DNA of 64,000 nt from Microbacterium suaedae (GCF_003254645.1 NZ_PNFD01000001.1:124001-188000); one strand, 5' to 3'; shown: positions 47,084 to 55,884, numbered from the stretch's first letter. Notes: generated by a model from the letters alone, not told the origin. Program-made: numbers and translations.

Positions 47084-48544
47084 TCATCCGCGCGGGGGAC
47101 GCTGTGCGAAGAACGTCCGCTCGAGTTCGGCCGATCGCCGGAACGCGTCCCGCATTCGGGTGAGCTCCTCGTCCGACGCGCGCCGCGCCGCGAGCTGCGT
47201 CCAGCGGATCGCCTGCTCCGTCGACGCGGTGAACTCCGGCGAGTCGTAGGTTGCGAGCCAATCCGCGTAGGGATGCCCCTCCCGGTCGACAGCCGCGAGC
47301 CGACGCCCGACGTCGTCGTAGATCCAGAAGCAGGGAAGAACCGCCGCGACGAGAACGGAGTGCTCCCCCGCACGCGCCGCCGCTCGCAGGTGGTCGAGGT
47401 ATGCCGCCGTCTCCGGCGAGCGCTCCGTCGTCGCCGCCGCGCCGCGAGATCTGTGCAGCTCCATCTCGACCGCGAGACATTCGCGGGCCGATGCCGCCCA
47501 GAACTCTCTCTCGTCGGCGGTCGACGCGAGAGAGGCGGCAACCTCCAGCACCTCCGCATATGCCTCGAGATAGATCGCGTCCTGCTCGAGGTAGTGCGCG
47601 AAGCGGTCGGCCTCGAGCGTGCCGTCGGCGAGCCCGCGCGCGAAGTCGTCGGCGTCGATGCCGTGCCGCACTTCGGCGATGTCCTCCCACCACGCGTCGA
47701 GTTCGGCGTCGCGGCGCGGCGGGCGCACCCCCGCGCGGATCCCGTACGCGTGATCGACCGGACCGTGCCCGCCCGGCGCACCGACGTCGAGCCCGTCGGC
47801 CGCGCGAAGCGCCCCGCGCAGCCAGTCGCGGGCGAGCCGTGCGGCCCACGTCCAGTCCCCCGTCCGGGCGCCGAGCGTTGCCAGCGCAGACGAGAGCGTG
47901 CACCCCGTCCCGTGCGTGTTCTCGGTGCGGATCCGATCCCCGCCCATCTCGGCGACGATCCCCTCGGCGCCGACGAGCGCATCGGGACACGTATCGCCGC
48001 CCAGGTGCCCGCCCTTCGCGAAGACGAGGATGCCGTGGCGCTCGGCGACGCGTCGTGCCTGGTCGAGCGCGTCAGACCAGGTGTCCGCGACGGGCTCACC
48101 CGAGAGCACCGCGAGCTCGGGAAGATTGGGCGTGACGACGTCTGCGAGCGACATCAGAGCGGCGAGCGATCGTTCGGCCGGCTCGCCGAGCAGGCGGTCT
48201 CCGCTCGTCGCGACCATGACGGGATCCAGAACGACGGCGGGCGCCACGGGAAGGGAGCGCAGCCACTGAGCGACGACGTCGATCACGTCGGCCGTGCCGA
48301 GCATGCCGATCTTGACGGCGTCGATCGCGATGTCGTCCGCGACGGCTTCGAGCTGATCGCGCAGGAAGTCGGGCGGCGGCACGTGCACGCCGCGCACGCC
48401 GCGCGTGTTCTGGGCGGTCAGGGCCGTGATGGCAGCCATGCCGTATCCGCCGGTCGCCTGGATCGTCTTGAGGTCGGCCTGGATGCCCGCTCCGCCCGAA
48501 GGATCCGATCCCGCGATCGCGAGCACATTCACGACGCCGCTCAT
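47084..48544 (-). CDS. thiD: Fused HMP/HMP-P kinase ThiD and thiaminase-II-like TenA
   Basis: This 486-residue fusion has residues about 1-265 as ThiD, which phosphorylates hydroxymethylpyrimidine twice: AIAGSDPSGGAGIQADLKT at about 9-27, KIGMLGT, LDPVMVATSGDRL, TPNLPEL and ENTHGTGCTLSSA. Residues about 275-486 are a TenA domain that salvages aminopyrimidines from degraded thiamine, with the active-site cysteine in LPCFWIY (about 404) and YLEQDAIYLEAYAEVL. The ATG at 48544 overlaps the thiE stop (ATGA). It is third in thiM-thiE-thiD/tenA under the TPP riboswitch. No thiC is present in the window, so salvage is the visible route. Confidence 0.9.
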   Translation of the reverse strand: MSGVVNVLAIAGSDPSGGAGIQADLKTIQATGGYGMAAITALTAQNTRGVRGVHVPPPDFLRDQLEAVADDIAIDAVKIGMLGTADVIDVVAQWLRSLPVAPAVVLDPVMVATSGDRLLGEPAERSLAALMSLADVVTPNLPELAVLSGEPVADTWSDALDQARRVAERHGILVFAKGGHLGGDTCPDALVGAEGIVAEMGGDRIRTENTHGTGCTLSSALATLGARTGDWTWAARLARDWLRGALRAADGLDVGAPGGHGPVDHAYGIRAGVRPPRRDAELDAWWEDIAEVRHGIDADDFARGLADGTLEADRFAHYLEQDAIYLEAYAEVLEVAASLASTADEREFWAASARECLAVEMELHRSRGAAATTERSPETAAYLDHLRAAARAGEHSVLVAAVLPCFWIYDDVGRRLAAVDREGHPYADWLATYDSPEFTASTEQAIRWTQLAARRASDEELTRMRDAFRRSAELERTFFAQRPPRG

Positions 48545-49221
48545 GCCGTTCCCCCGCCGCCGTGCGCCGCTGCCCATTCCTCGGCGAGCTCACGGGCGGC
48601 CTGCCGCGGATCCGCAGCGAGGCAGACCACGCGCACGATGGCCTCGCCGACGGCGCCCGCCCCGCGCACGTGGGCTGCGTCGCCCGCTCCGAGTCCCCCG
48701 ATCGCGACGCACGGCACGCCGCCCGCCTCAGCGACGGCGCGGCGCAGGCCGTCCCAGCCGAGCGGATCCGGATGGTCGGGCTTCGTCGGTGTGGCGCGGA
48801 CAGCGCCGACGCCCAGATAGTCGACCGTGCCGGCCGGAAGCGACCGCACGCCGGCCATGTTCGCCGGCGTGCTCGCGCTGAGCCCGACGACGGCGTCGGG
48901 GCCGACGAGCCCGCGCACAGCCGTCGCGGGAAGGTCGCTCTGGCCGACGTGCACGCCGGCGACGTCCGATCCCGCGTCTCGCGCCGCGAGGAAGACGTCG
49001 ACGCGGTCGTTGACGATGACGCTCGCGCGGCCGGCCGCCGCGTCCGCGCAATCGCGCACGAGGCCGAGAAGACGGGCGGCCGAGATGCTCTTCCCGCGCA
49101 CCTGCACCGTCGTCACGCCTCCCGCGACCGCCTCCCCGACGACGTGGGCGAGGTCGCGATCCCCGAGCGTCGCGACGTCGGCGACGAGGTAGATCGAGGG
49201 ATCGAATGCTCGCGCGCTCAT
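48541..49221 (-). CDS. thiE: Thiamine phosphate synthase
   Basis: This 226-residue TIM-barrel enzyme joins HMP-PP and thiazole phosphate to give thiamine phosphate. Motifs: YLVADVATLGDRDL at about 11-24, TTVQVRGKS at about 37-45, VIVNDRVDVFLAA at about 67-79, GVHVGQSDLPA and VDYLGVGAVRATPTKPDH, where the phosphate-binding loop lies. Its start overlaps the thiM stop by 4 bases and its stop overlaps thiD. Confidence 0.92.
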   Translation of the reverse strand: MSARAFDPSIYLVADVATLGDRDLAHVVGEAVAGGVTTVQVRGKSISAARLLGLVRDCADAAAGRASVIVNDRVDVFLAARDAGSDVAGVHVGQSDLPATAVRGLVGPDAVVGLSASTPANMAGVRSLPAGTVDYLGVGAVRATPTKPDHPDPLGWDGLRRAVAEAGGVPCVAIGGLGAGDAAHVRGAGAVGEAIVRVVCLAADPRQAARELAEEWAAAHGGGGTA

Positions 49222-50042
49222 CGCGTTGTCCGCTCGGCGCGGGCGAGATCCCCGGGGGCGACCGTCGCGAGCTCATCGAGGAAGGCGACAGCGAAGCTGC
49301 CGGGGCCGGCCGCCGCGCGGGCCGCACGCTCCGATGCCTCGGCGTAGAGCGCGTGCGCCATCACGGTCCCCGCGAGCGCGGCGTCCGATCCGGAGTCGCT
49401 CGCTGCGGAGACGGCCGCCGCGATCACCGCCCCGAGCGAGCAGCCGCCGCCCGTCACGCGCGTCAGCAGCGCGCTTCCGCCGGAGACGCGCGTCGTGCTC
49501 GCGCCGTCAACGACGACGTCGACGGGACCCGAGACGGCAACGATCGCCCCCGTCTCGCCCACGAGCGCCTCGGCGGCGGGCAGCGCGGACTCGACGGCGT
49601 CGATCGCATCGACACCTCGGCCACCCGCCCCCTGCCCGGCGAGCGCGCGGATCTCGGAGGCGTTTCCGCGGATGACGGACGGACGGTGCGCCAGCAGTTC
49701 TCGGGCGAACTCCGTGCGCAGCGTGAGGGCGCCCACGCCGACCGGATCGAGAATCCAGGGCGTCCCCGCACGTTCCGCGGCCTGCGCCGCACCGAGCATC
49801 GCCTGCCGCTGCGCCTCGTGAGGCGTGCCGAGATTGATCAGCACGGACGATGCGCCCGGCGCCAGCTCGACGGCCTCTTCGGGGACGTCGACCATGACGG
49901 GCGCCGCGCCCACTGCCAGGAGCGCGTTGGCCGTGAAGTTCGTCACCACGACGTTCGTCAGGCACTGCACGAGGGGCGCGCCCTCCCGCAGCGCCGACAG
50001 CACTTCCGCTTGCCGAACCCCCGGCACCACGACATCACTCAT
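49218..50042 (-). CDS. thiM: Hydroxyethylthiazole kinase
   Basis: This 274-residue ribokinase-like enzyme phosphorylates salvaged hydroxyethylthiazole. Motifs: PLVQCLTNVVVTNFTANALL, GAAPVMVDVPEE, LDPVGVGA, IRGNASEIRALAG and the catalytic GGGCSLGAV loop. Two ATGs are possible (50051 and 50042). The first abuts the GGAGGG ribosome-binding site, while the second has it about 9 bases upstream, so 50042 is chosen. First gene of the thiamine operon. Confidence 0.9.
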   Translation of the reverse strand: MSDVVVPGVRQAEVLSALREGAPLVQCLTNVVVTNFTANALLAVGAAPVMVDVPEEAVELAPGASSVLINLGTPHEAQRQAMLGAAQAAERAGTPWILDPVGVGALTLRTEFARELLAHRPSVIRGNASEIRALAGQGAGGRGVDAIDAVESALPAAEALVGETGAIVAVSGPVDVVVDGASTTRVSGGSALLTRVTGGGCSLGAVIAAAVSAASDSGSDAALAGTVMAHALYAEASERAARAAAGPGSFAVAFLDELATVAPGDLARAERTTR

Positions 50043-50051
50043 CTTCGACAT

Positions 50052-50119
50052 CCCTCCGCTCGTCTGAACGAGATCAGGTTCATCGGGTGTGCTCTCAGTC
50101 CCCGCTTCAGGGACACCCC
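50052..50119 (-). promoter_or_regulatory. TPP riboswitch (THI element) upstream of thiM
   Basis: On the minus strand the conserved blocks appear in order: GGGGTGTCC, GGGGACTGAGAGCACACCC, GATGAACCTGATCTCG and TTCAGACGAGCGGAGGG. The last block includes the thiM ribosome-binding site, so ligand binding is expected to hide it and block translation. The variable stem between the blocks is short. Confidence 0.92.
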
Positions 50120-50232
50120 GTGTCTTCTCGAGCGACCCTATCGCACTCGCACGGGGCCACTTATGGTCACTCGCACCTGATGCAGCGGGTAGACTTCGGG
50201 TCATCCGCACCTTAACGCTGACGAGGAGCGTC

Positions 50233-51531
50233 ATGCCCGCCACCCTGATCACCCTCACGCCGCCGCAGGATCCTTCCGTCGCCCGCGCGATCGCGCAGGG
50301 CGCGGATGGCGACTCCTGCACTCCCGATCTCCGCGAGGCGCCATGGTCGTTCGATGCCGTGCCGGGCTACGGCCCCGGATCCTCGATGGCCGACAACGCC
50401 CCCACCGCGACGCCCACGCAGGGTGAGCTGCCCGCCGAGTACCGCGACGCGACCGACGACGAGCTGCACGACCGCATCCGGGCGGCGCGGGAGACCCTCG
50501 GCGAGCGCGTCGTCGTGCTGGGGCACTTCTATCAGCGCGACGAGGTCGTCCAGCACGCCGACTACGTGGGCGATTCGTTCCAGCTTGCGCGTGCCGCGAC
50601 CGAGCATCCGGATGCCGAGGCGATCGTGTTCTGCGGCGTGCACTTCATGGCCGAGACGGCCGATCTGCTCTCGGGCCCGAATCAGCATGTGATCCTCCCC
50701 CACCTCGGAGCGGGCTGTTCGATGGCCGACATGGCCTCGATCGACGAGGTCGAGGAATGCTGGGAGCAGCTCGAAGACGTGCTCGGACCCCTCGACGAGC
50801 CCGACGCCGAGGGCCTGGTGCCCGTCGTGCCCATCACGTACATGAATTCGTCTGCGGCGATCAAGGGGTTCGTCGGGCGCCACGGCGGCATCGTGTGCAC
50901 CTCGTCCAATGCGCGCACCGTCCTCGAAACGGCCTTCGCGCGCGGGCGCCGCGTGCTGTTCTTTCCCGATCAGCACCTCGGCCGCAACACCGCGAAGGCG
51001 ATGGGCGTGCCGCTCGATCGGATGCCGATGTGGAATCCCCGCCAGCCGCTCGGCGGATCCGATGCGCGGGCGATCGAGGACGGCCGTGTGATCCTGTGGC
51101 ACGGATTCTGCTCCGTCCACCGCCGTTTCACGACAGCCCAGATCGACAAGGCACGGACCGAGCACCCGGGCGTGCGCGTCATCGTGCACCCCGAGTGCCC
51201 GATGGACGTCGTCGACGCGGCGGACGAGTCGGGCTCGACCGACGTCATCCGTCGCGCGATCGAGAACGCCTCCGAGCCTGCGACGTTCGCGATCGGCACC
51301 GAGATCAATCTCGTGCAGCGCCTCGCCGCGCAGCACCCGCAGCACACCATCTTCTGTCTCGACCCCGTCGTCTGCCCGTGCTCGACGATGTATCGGATCC
51401 ACCCCGCATATCTCGCGTGGGCGCTCGAGCGGCTCGTCGCAGGCGAGACCGTCAACCGGATCACCGTGGACGACGATGTCGCGGCGCCCGCGCGCGTCGC
51501 GCTCGACAGGATGCTCGAGGCGACGCCGTGA
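50233..51531 (+). CDS. nadA: Quinolinate synthase
   Basis: This 432-residue [4Fe-4S] enzyme condenses iminoaspartate and dihydroxyacetone phosphate to quinolinate. Cluster cysteines are C134 (FCGVHFMAETA), C near 221 (GIVCTSSNA) and one of the pair in CPCSTM near 381-383. VLGHFYQRDEVVQHADYVGDS (about 95-115), MNSSAAIKGF and HPECPMDVV are also characteristic. The N-terminal 65 residues are an actinobacterial extension. The ATG at 50233 follows GACGAGGAGCGTC, a good ribosome-binding site. A TAGACT hexamer at 50190-50195 may be the -10 of the operon promoter. No NrtR operator could be identified. Confidence 0.93.
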   Translation: MPATLITLTPPQDPSVARAIAQGADGDSCTPDLREAPWSFDAVPGYGPGSSMADNAPTATPTQGELPAEYRDATDDELHDRIRAARETLGERVVVLGHFYQRDEVVQHADYVGDSFQLARAATEHPDAEAIVFCGVHFMAETADLLSGPNQHVILPHLGAGCSMADMASIDEVEECWEQLEDVLGPLDEPDAEGLVPVVPITYMNSSAAIKGFVGRHGGIVCTSSNARTVLETAFARGRRVLFFPDQHLGRNTAKAMGVPLDRMPMWNPRQPLGGSDARAIEDGRVILWHGFCSVHRRFTTAQIDKARTEHPGVRVIVHPECPMDVVDAADESGSTDVIRRAIENASEPATFAIGTEINLVQRLAAQHPQHTIFCLDPVVCPCSTMYRIHPAYLAWALERLVAGETVNRITVDDDVAAPARVALDRMLEATP

Positions 51532-53078
51532 CAGCCGCCGCGGCACGCGCCCGCGTGCTGGTGTTCGGCTCCGGAATCGCCGGTCTGACCGCCGCGCTGC
51601 ACGCGAATGACGCGGGCGCCGACGTGGAGATCCTCACGAAGGAGTCCGCGTCCGACACCGCGACCTCGCACGCGCAGGGCGGAATAGCGGGTGTCATCTT
51701 CCCCGACGACACGCACGCCGCCCATGCGGCCGACACCATGCGCGCGGCGGCCAGCCTCGCCGATCCCGACGCCGTGCGCGTCCTCGTCACAGACGGCACG
51801 CACCGCATCGCCGAGCTTCTCGATCGCGGCGTCGCCTTCGACCGCGACGAGACCGGGCACCTCGCGCGCGGCCTCGAAGCCGCGCATTCCCTCCCCCGCA
51901 TCCTGCACGCCGGGGGCGACGCGACGGGCGCCGAGATCGAGCGCGCCCTGCTCGCCTCGGTCCGCGCGGCCGGGATCGAGATCCGCGAGCGCACGAGCCT
52001 CGTCGACCTCGTCCTCGACGAGGGAGTCGTGAGCGGCGCCGTCGTCATGGATCCGTCCGGACGCACGCGCACGGTCTCGTCCGACGCCGTCGTGCTCGCG
52101 ACGGGCGGCGCGGGGCGCGTGTTCGGGCAGACCACGAACCCCGCCGTCGCGACGGGCGACGGGATCGCCGCCGCGGTGCGCGCGGGCGCCGACGTGCGCG
52201 ATATGGAGTTCATCCAGTTCCATCCGACCGTTCTCGCGGTGGGCGCGACGTTCCTCGTCTCGGAGGCCGTGCGCGGTGAGGGCGCCGTCCTCGTCGACGA
52301 GACCGGCCACCGATTCGTTCGCGATGCCCATCCCGACGGCGAGCTCGCGCCGCGCGATGTCGTCGCACGCGCGATCGCCGAACGCATGGCGCGCCAGGAC
52401 GGGCGCCCCGCCCTCCTCGACGCGACGAACCTCGGCGCGCGATTCCTCGCCCGCCGATTCCCGACGATCGACCGCGCCGTGCGCGAGCGCGGACTCGACT
52501 GGGCGCGGGATCCGATCCCCGTACGCCCCGCGGCGCACTACCTCATGGGCGGTGTCACGACCGATCTCCACGGGCGCACGAGCCTCCCCGGGCTCTTCGC
52601 TGCGGGCGAGACCGCCGGCACGGGCGTGCACGGAGCCAACCGGCTGGCGTCGAATTCGCTCCTCGAGGGGGCCGTCTTCGGGGCACGGGCCGGTCGCGCC
52701 GCCGCCCGTGCATCGCACCCCGCCGACACAACGACGCCAATTCTTGCGCCGCAGCGGCCGGAAACCGGTGCCCGGGACAAATCCGACAAGAATTGGCGTC
52801 GTTGTGCAGGTGGCACCGGGCCATTCGACCGGGGCGAGCTGGGGCGGCTCATGTGGGATCGCGCGGGGCTCGCGCGCGACGGCGCCGGGCTCGCCGAGGC
52901 CGCGGCGCAGATCGAGTCCTGGCTCGCCGAGATCGGTGCCCTCGACTCCCCCGCCGTGCTCGAGGATCGAAATCTGCTCGTCGTGGCGCGCGAGATCGTC
53001 CGTGCCGCGCGCGCCCGCACCGCATCCGTCGGTGCGCACCTCCGCACCGATGACGCGCGGGTGGCCCAGCCCGCATGA
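51528..53078 (+). CDS. nadB: L-aspartate oxidase
   Basis: This 516-residue flavoenzyme oxidises L-aspartate to iminoaspartate for NadA. It shows the FAD motif GSGIAG at 14-19, SHAQGGIAG, GGDATGAEIERAL, EFIQFHPTVL, RPAAHYLMGGV and the GVHGANRLASNSLLEG motif. Residues about 400-427, between the FAD domain and the C-terminal helical domain, are encoded by the 80-bp palindromic element and are not part of the family. The GTG start overlaps the nadA stop (GTGA). Confidence 0.92.
   Translation: MTAAAARARVLVFGSGIAGLTAALHANDAGADVEILTKESASDTATSHAQGGIAGVIFPDDTHAAHAADTMRAAASLADPDAVRVLVTDGTHRIAELLDRGVAFDRDETGHLARGLEAAHSLPRILHAGGDATGAEIERALLASVRAAGIEIRERTSLVDLVLDEGVVSGAVVMDPSGRTRTVSSDAVVLATGGAGRVFGQTTNPAVATGDGIAAAVRAGADVRDMEFIQFHPTVLAVGATFLVSEAVRGEGAVLVDETGHRFVRDAHPDGELAPRDVVARAIAERMARQDGRPALLDATNLGARFLARRFPTIDRAVRERGLDWARDPIPVRPAAHYLMGGVTTDLHGRTSLPGLFAAGETAGTGVHGANRLASNSLLEGAVFGARAGRAAARASHPADTTTPILAPQRPETGARDKSDKNWRRCAGGTGPFDRGELGRLMWDRAGLARDGAGLAEAAAQIESWLAEIGALDSPAVLEDRNLLVVAREIVRAARARTASVGAHLRTDDARVAQPA
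52727..52806. repeat. 80-bp element with perfect 20-bp inverted repeats inside nadB
   Basis: The left arm CACAACGACGCCAATTCTTG (52727-52746) and right arm CAAGAATTGGCGTCGTTGTG (52787-52806) are exact reverse complements, separated by 40 bases. AATTCTTG/CAAGAATT is AT-richer than its surroundings, which suggests foreign sequence. The element is read in frame as part of NadB. It is not related in sequence to the 57-bp family. Confidence 0.85.
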
Positions 53079-53106
53079 TCCCGCCCACGCCGATTTCGGA
53101 GACGAC

Positions 53107-53949
53107 ATGCTGACGACCACCGCCATCGACCGCGTCGTGCGCGCCGCCCTCGAGGAGGACGCGCCGTGGGGCGACATCACGAGCGAGACCCTCATCCCGT
53201 CGTCCGCGACCGCCGAGGCCGCCCTCGTCGCCCGCGAGACCGGTGTCTTCAGCGGCGGCGAGGTGTTCGCCGCCGTCTTCCGGCACGCCGATCCCTCGAT
53301 CCGGACCTCGATCGACGTCCGCGATGGTGAGTCCTTTGCGGCGGGCGATCGACTCGCCCGCGTGGCGGGGCCCGCCCGCGCCGTGCTTACGGCCGAACGC
53401 GTCGCTCTCAATCTCACCCAGCGCATGTCCGGCGTGGCGACGCTCACGGCCCGCTACGTCCACGCCGTGTCGGGAACGGGGGCGCGCATCGCCGACACAC
53501 GCAAGACGACGCCGGGCCTCCGCGCCCTCGAGCGCCACGCCGTCGTGGCCGGCGGCGGCCGGAACCACCGCTTCTCGCTCTCCGACGCCGTCATGGCGAA
53601 GGACAACCACCTCGCGGTACTCGGCGGCTCCCTCTCCGATGCGCTGCGAGCGGCCCGTGCCCGGCTCCCCCATACGACGCACCTCGAGGTCGAGGTGGAT
53701 CGGATCGATCAGATCGACGAGGTACTCGCGGCCGGCGTCGACACGATCATGCTCGACAACTTCTCCCTGGAAGACCTGCGCGCGGGCGTGGACCGGATCG
53801 CCGGTCGGGCGACGGTCGAGGCCTCGGGCGGCGTCTCGCTCGACACCGTCGGCGATATCGCGCGCACGGGTGTCGACGTGATCTCGGTTGGCGCCCTCAC
53901 GCACTCGGCACGCGCGATCGACCTCGGGCTCGACCTCGAGGTGCGCTGA
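53107..53949 (+). CDS. nadC: Nicotinate-nucleotide pyrophosphorylase (quinolinate phosphoribosyltransferase)
   Basis: This 280-residue enzyme converts quinolinate and PRPP to nicotinate mononucleotide. Motifs: ALEEDAPWGDITSETLIP at about 14-31, NLTQRMSGVAT, ADTRKTTPGLRALER at about 127-141, GGGRNHRFSLSDAVMAKDNH, LEVEVD, TIMLDNFS and EASGGVSL. The ATG at 53107 has GGAG at good spacing. It lies 28 bases after nadB and 2 bases before the cysteine desulfurase gene. Confidence 0.93.
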   Translation: MLTTTAIDRVVRAALEEDAPWGDITSETLIPSSATAEAALVARETGVFSGGEVFAAVFRHADPSIRTSIDVRDGESFAAGDRLARVAGPARAVLTAERVALNLTQRMSGVATLTARYVHAVSGTGARIADTRKTTPGLRALERHAVVAGGGRNHRFSLSDAVMAKDNHLAVLGGSLSDALRAARARLPHTTHLEVEVDRIDQIDEVLAAGVDTIMLDNFSLEDLRAGVDRIAGRATVEASGGVSLDTVGDIARTGVDVISVGALTHSARAIDLGLDLEVR

Positions 53950-53951
53950 TC

Positions 53952-55181
53952 GTGTACCTCGACCACGCCGCGACGACGCCCGTCCGGCGGGAAGTGCTCG
54001 AGGCCATGACGCCGTATCTCACGACCGCGTTCGGGAACCCCTCGAGCTCCCACGCCGCAGGCGTGGCCGCCCGCGACGCCCTGGAGGACGCGCGGCGCGC
54101 GGTGGCCCGGCACCTCGGGATGCGCGCGAAGGACGTGATCTTCACCTCGGGTGGGACCGAGGGGAACAATCTCGCGATCAAGGGGATCGCGATCGGATCC
54201 CTGCTCACGCGAGGACGCCGTCACCTCGTGACCACGGCGATCGAACACTCCTCGGTTCGGGAATCGGTCCGCTTCCTCGAACGCGTCCACGGCTTTGACG
54301 CCACGATCGTGCCGGTCGACGACCACGGACGCGTCGACCCTGACGAGGTCGCGTCGGCGCTCCGTGAGGAGACGGCCCTCGTCTCCCTCGGGCACGCCAA
54401 CAACGAGATCGGCACCGTGCAATCGCTCGCCGAGCTCGCCGCCGTCTGCCGCGACGCGGGCGTTCCCTCACACATCGACGCCGTCCAATCTGCAGGCTGG
54501 CTTCCTCTCACCCCCGAACCGTCGGCGCAGGATCGTCCTGCGCAGACGCTCTCGGGGCCGGATCCCGACGCCTCCGCGGGCAATCGACGACGACGCGCGG
54601 GAGTCGACGCGATCGTCGTCTCCGGACACAAGATCGGCGCACCGAAGGGAACGGGCGCGGCTGCCGTGCGTGGCGCGGTCCCGTTCGAACCGCTGCTGCA
54701 CGGGGGCGGCCAAGAGCGCGGCCGTCGCTCGGGAACCGAGTCGGTCGCCGGGGCCGTCGCGCTCCGGACGGCGCTCGACATCGCCGAGCGCGAGCGCGAG
54801 GAGGCGGCCCTGCGCGTCACCGCGGCACGCGACGCGTTCATCGCCGATGTCCTCGCGCGCGTCCCTGGCGCACGCCTGACTGGCCACCCGAGCGCACGCC
54901 TGCCCCACATTGCGAGCTTCACGATCGAAGGCGTGAACGGCGAGACGCTGCTGCTCGATCTCGAACGGCACGGCGTCGTCGCCTCCAGCGGATCCGCGTG
55001 CTCCGCGGGAAGCACCGATCCCTCCCCCGTGCTCCTGGCCATCGGCATCAGCGCAGATGAGGCCCGCACCGCGATCCGATTCTCCCTCCCGCGCGTGCCG
55101 GCCGATCTCGCGCCCGTCGCAGATGCCCTCGCCGCGGCGACCAGCGCGCATCGCGGCGACCGTTCGGGCGCGGATCGGTAG
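53952..55181 (+). CDS. nadS: Cysteine desulfurase of the NAD operon (NadS/IscS-like)
   Basis: This 409-residue PLP enzyme takes sulfur from cysteine, here presumably to build the Fe-S cluster of NadA. It starts YLDHAATTPVRREVLEAM. It has SGGTEGNNLAIKG, GHANNEIGT, the PLP lysine K227 in VSGHKIGAPKGTG, and the persulfide cysteine near 350 in SSGSACSAGSTDPS. Residues about 189-216 (a Pro/Asp/Arg-rich run after WLPLTPEP) are an insertion not expected in the family and include a small DNA palindrome. The start is GTG at 53952, 2 bases after the nadC stop. Confidence 0.88.
   Translation: MYLDHAATTPVRREVLEAMTPYLTTAFGNPSSSHAAGVAARDALEDARRAVARHLGMRAKDVIFTSGGTEGNNLAIKGIAIGSLLTRGRRHLVTTAIEHSSVRESVRFLERVHGFDATIVPVDDHGRVDPDEVASALREETALVSLGHANNEIGTVQSLAELAAVCRDAGVPSHIDAVQSAGWLPLTPEPSAQDRPAQTLSGPDPDASAGNRRRRAGVDAIVVSGHKIGAPKGTGAAAVRGAVPFEPLLHGGGQERGRRSGTESVAGAVALRTALDIAEREREEAALRVTAARDAFIADVLARVPGARLTGHPSARLPHIASFTIEGVNGETLLLDLERHGVVASSGSACSAGSTDPSPVLLAIGISADEARTAIRFSLPRVPADLAPVADALAAATSAHRGDRSGADR
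54525..54543. repeat. Small palindrome inside the cysteine desulfurase insertion
   Basis: GCGCAGGA-TCG-TCCTGCGC is an 8-bp perfect stem with a 3-base loop. It sits inside the stretch of nadS that encodes about 28 residues lacking in related enzymes, and may be the remains of another inserted palindromic element. Confidence 0.5.
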
Positions 55182-55190
55182 GCTCGCGGT

Positions 55191-55880
55191 GTGACAGCAC
55201 CGGCAGATGATCCGATCCGGGTCGCCGTCTCGACCGTGATCTTCTCAGTCCGCGCGGGAGACGACGGCGACGTGCTCATGATCCCGCTCGTGAAGCGCAC
55301 GCGCGATCCGCACCGGGACATGTGGGCGCTGCCCGGCGGCTGGCTGTGGACGACGGAGGGGCTCGACGACGCGGCCTCCCGCACGCTCGCGGAGACGACG
55401 GGCCTCGCCCCCACGTGGCTCGAGCAGCTCTACTCCTTCGGCGACATCGACCGTTCCCCCTCGCGCGTCGTGTCGATCATCTACTGGGCGCTCCTGCGCA
55501 GCGATCTCGTCGAGACGCAGCGCGCGAGCGCCGACGCGCCCGAGAACGTCGCGTGGTTCGACGTCGACGATCTGCCGACGCTCGCATTCGACCACAATCG
55601 CATCGTCGATTACGCCGTCTGGCGGTTGCGCAACAAGGCCGGATACAGCCGCATCGCTGCGGCCCTGCTCCCGGACGAGTTCACCCTCGCCGAGCTGCGT
55701 GCCGTCTACGAGACCGTGCTCGGAAAGCGCCTCGACCCGTCGAACTTCCGGCGCCTGCTCGAGGGATCCGAAGCACTCGTCCCGACCGAGAACTTCCGCA
55801 CGGGGTCGCATCGCCCCGCGCGCATCTTCCGCTATAACAGCGACATCGACCTCGCCGATCGCGGCCCGCTTCCGCGGTAG
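55191..55880 (+). CDS. nrtR: NUDIX-related transcriptional regulator of NAD metabolism (NrtR)
   Basis: This 229-residue protein is an N-terminal NUDIX-like domain followed by a winged-helix DNA-binding domain (LPDEFTLAELRAVYETVLGKRLDPSNFRRLL, about 160-190), the NrtR architecture. The NUDIX box reads GGWLWTTEGLDDAASRTLAET (positions 47-67) and lacks the catalytic RExxEE glutamates, fitting a sensor of ADP-ribose instead of a hydrolase. As the last gene of nadA-nadB-nadC-nadS it probably represses its own operon. The start is GTG at 55191; it is convergent with the ABC exporter across 4 bases. Confidence 0.85.
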   Translation: MTAPADDPIRVAVSTVIFSVRAGDDGDVLMIPLVKRTRDPHRDMWALPGGWLWTTEGLDDAASRTLAETTGLAPTWLEQLYSFGDIDRSPSRVVSIIYWALLRSDLVETQRASADAPENVAWFDVDDLPTLAFDHNRIVDYAVWRLRNKAGYSRIAAALLPDEFTLAELRAVYETVLGKRLDPSNFRRLLEGSEALVPTENFRTGSHRPARIFRYNSDIDLADRGPLPR

Positions 55881-55884
55881 TCAC

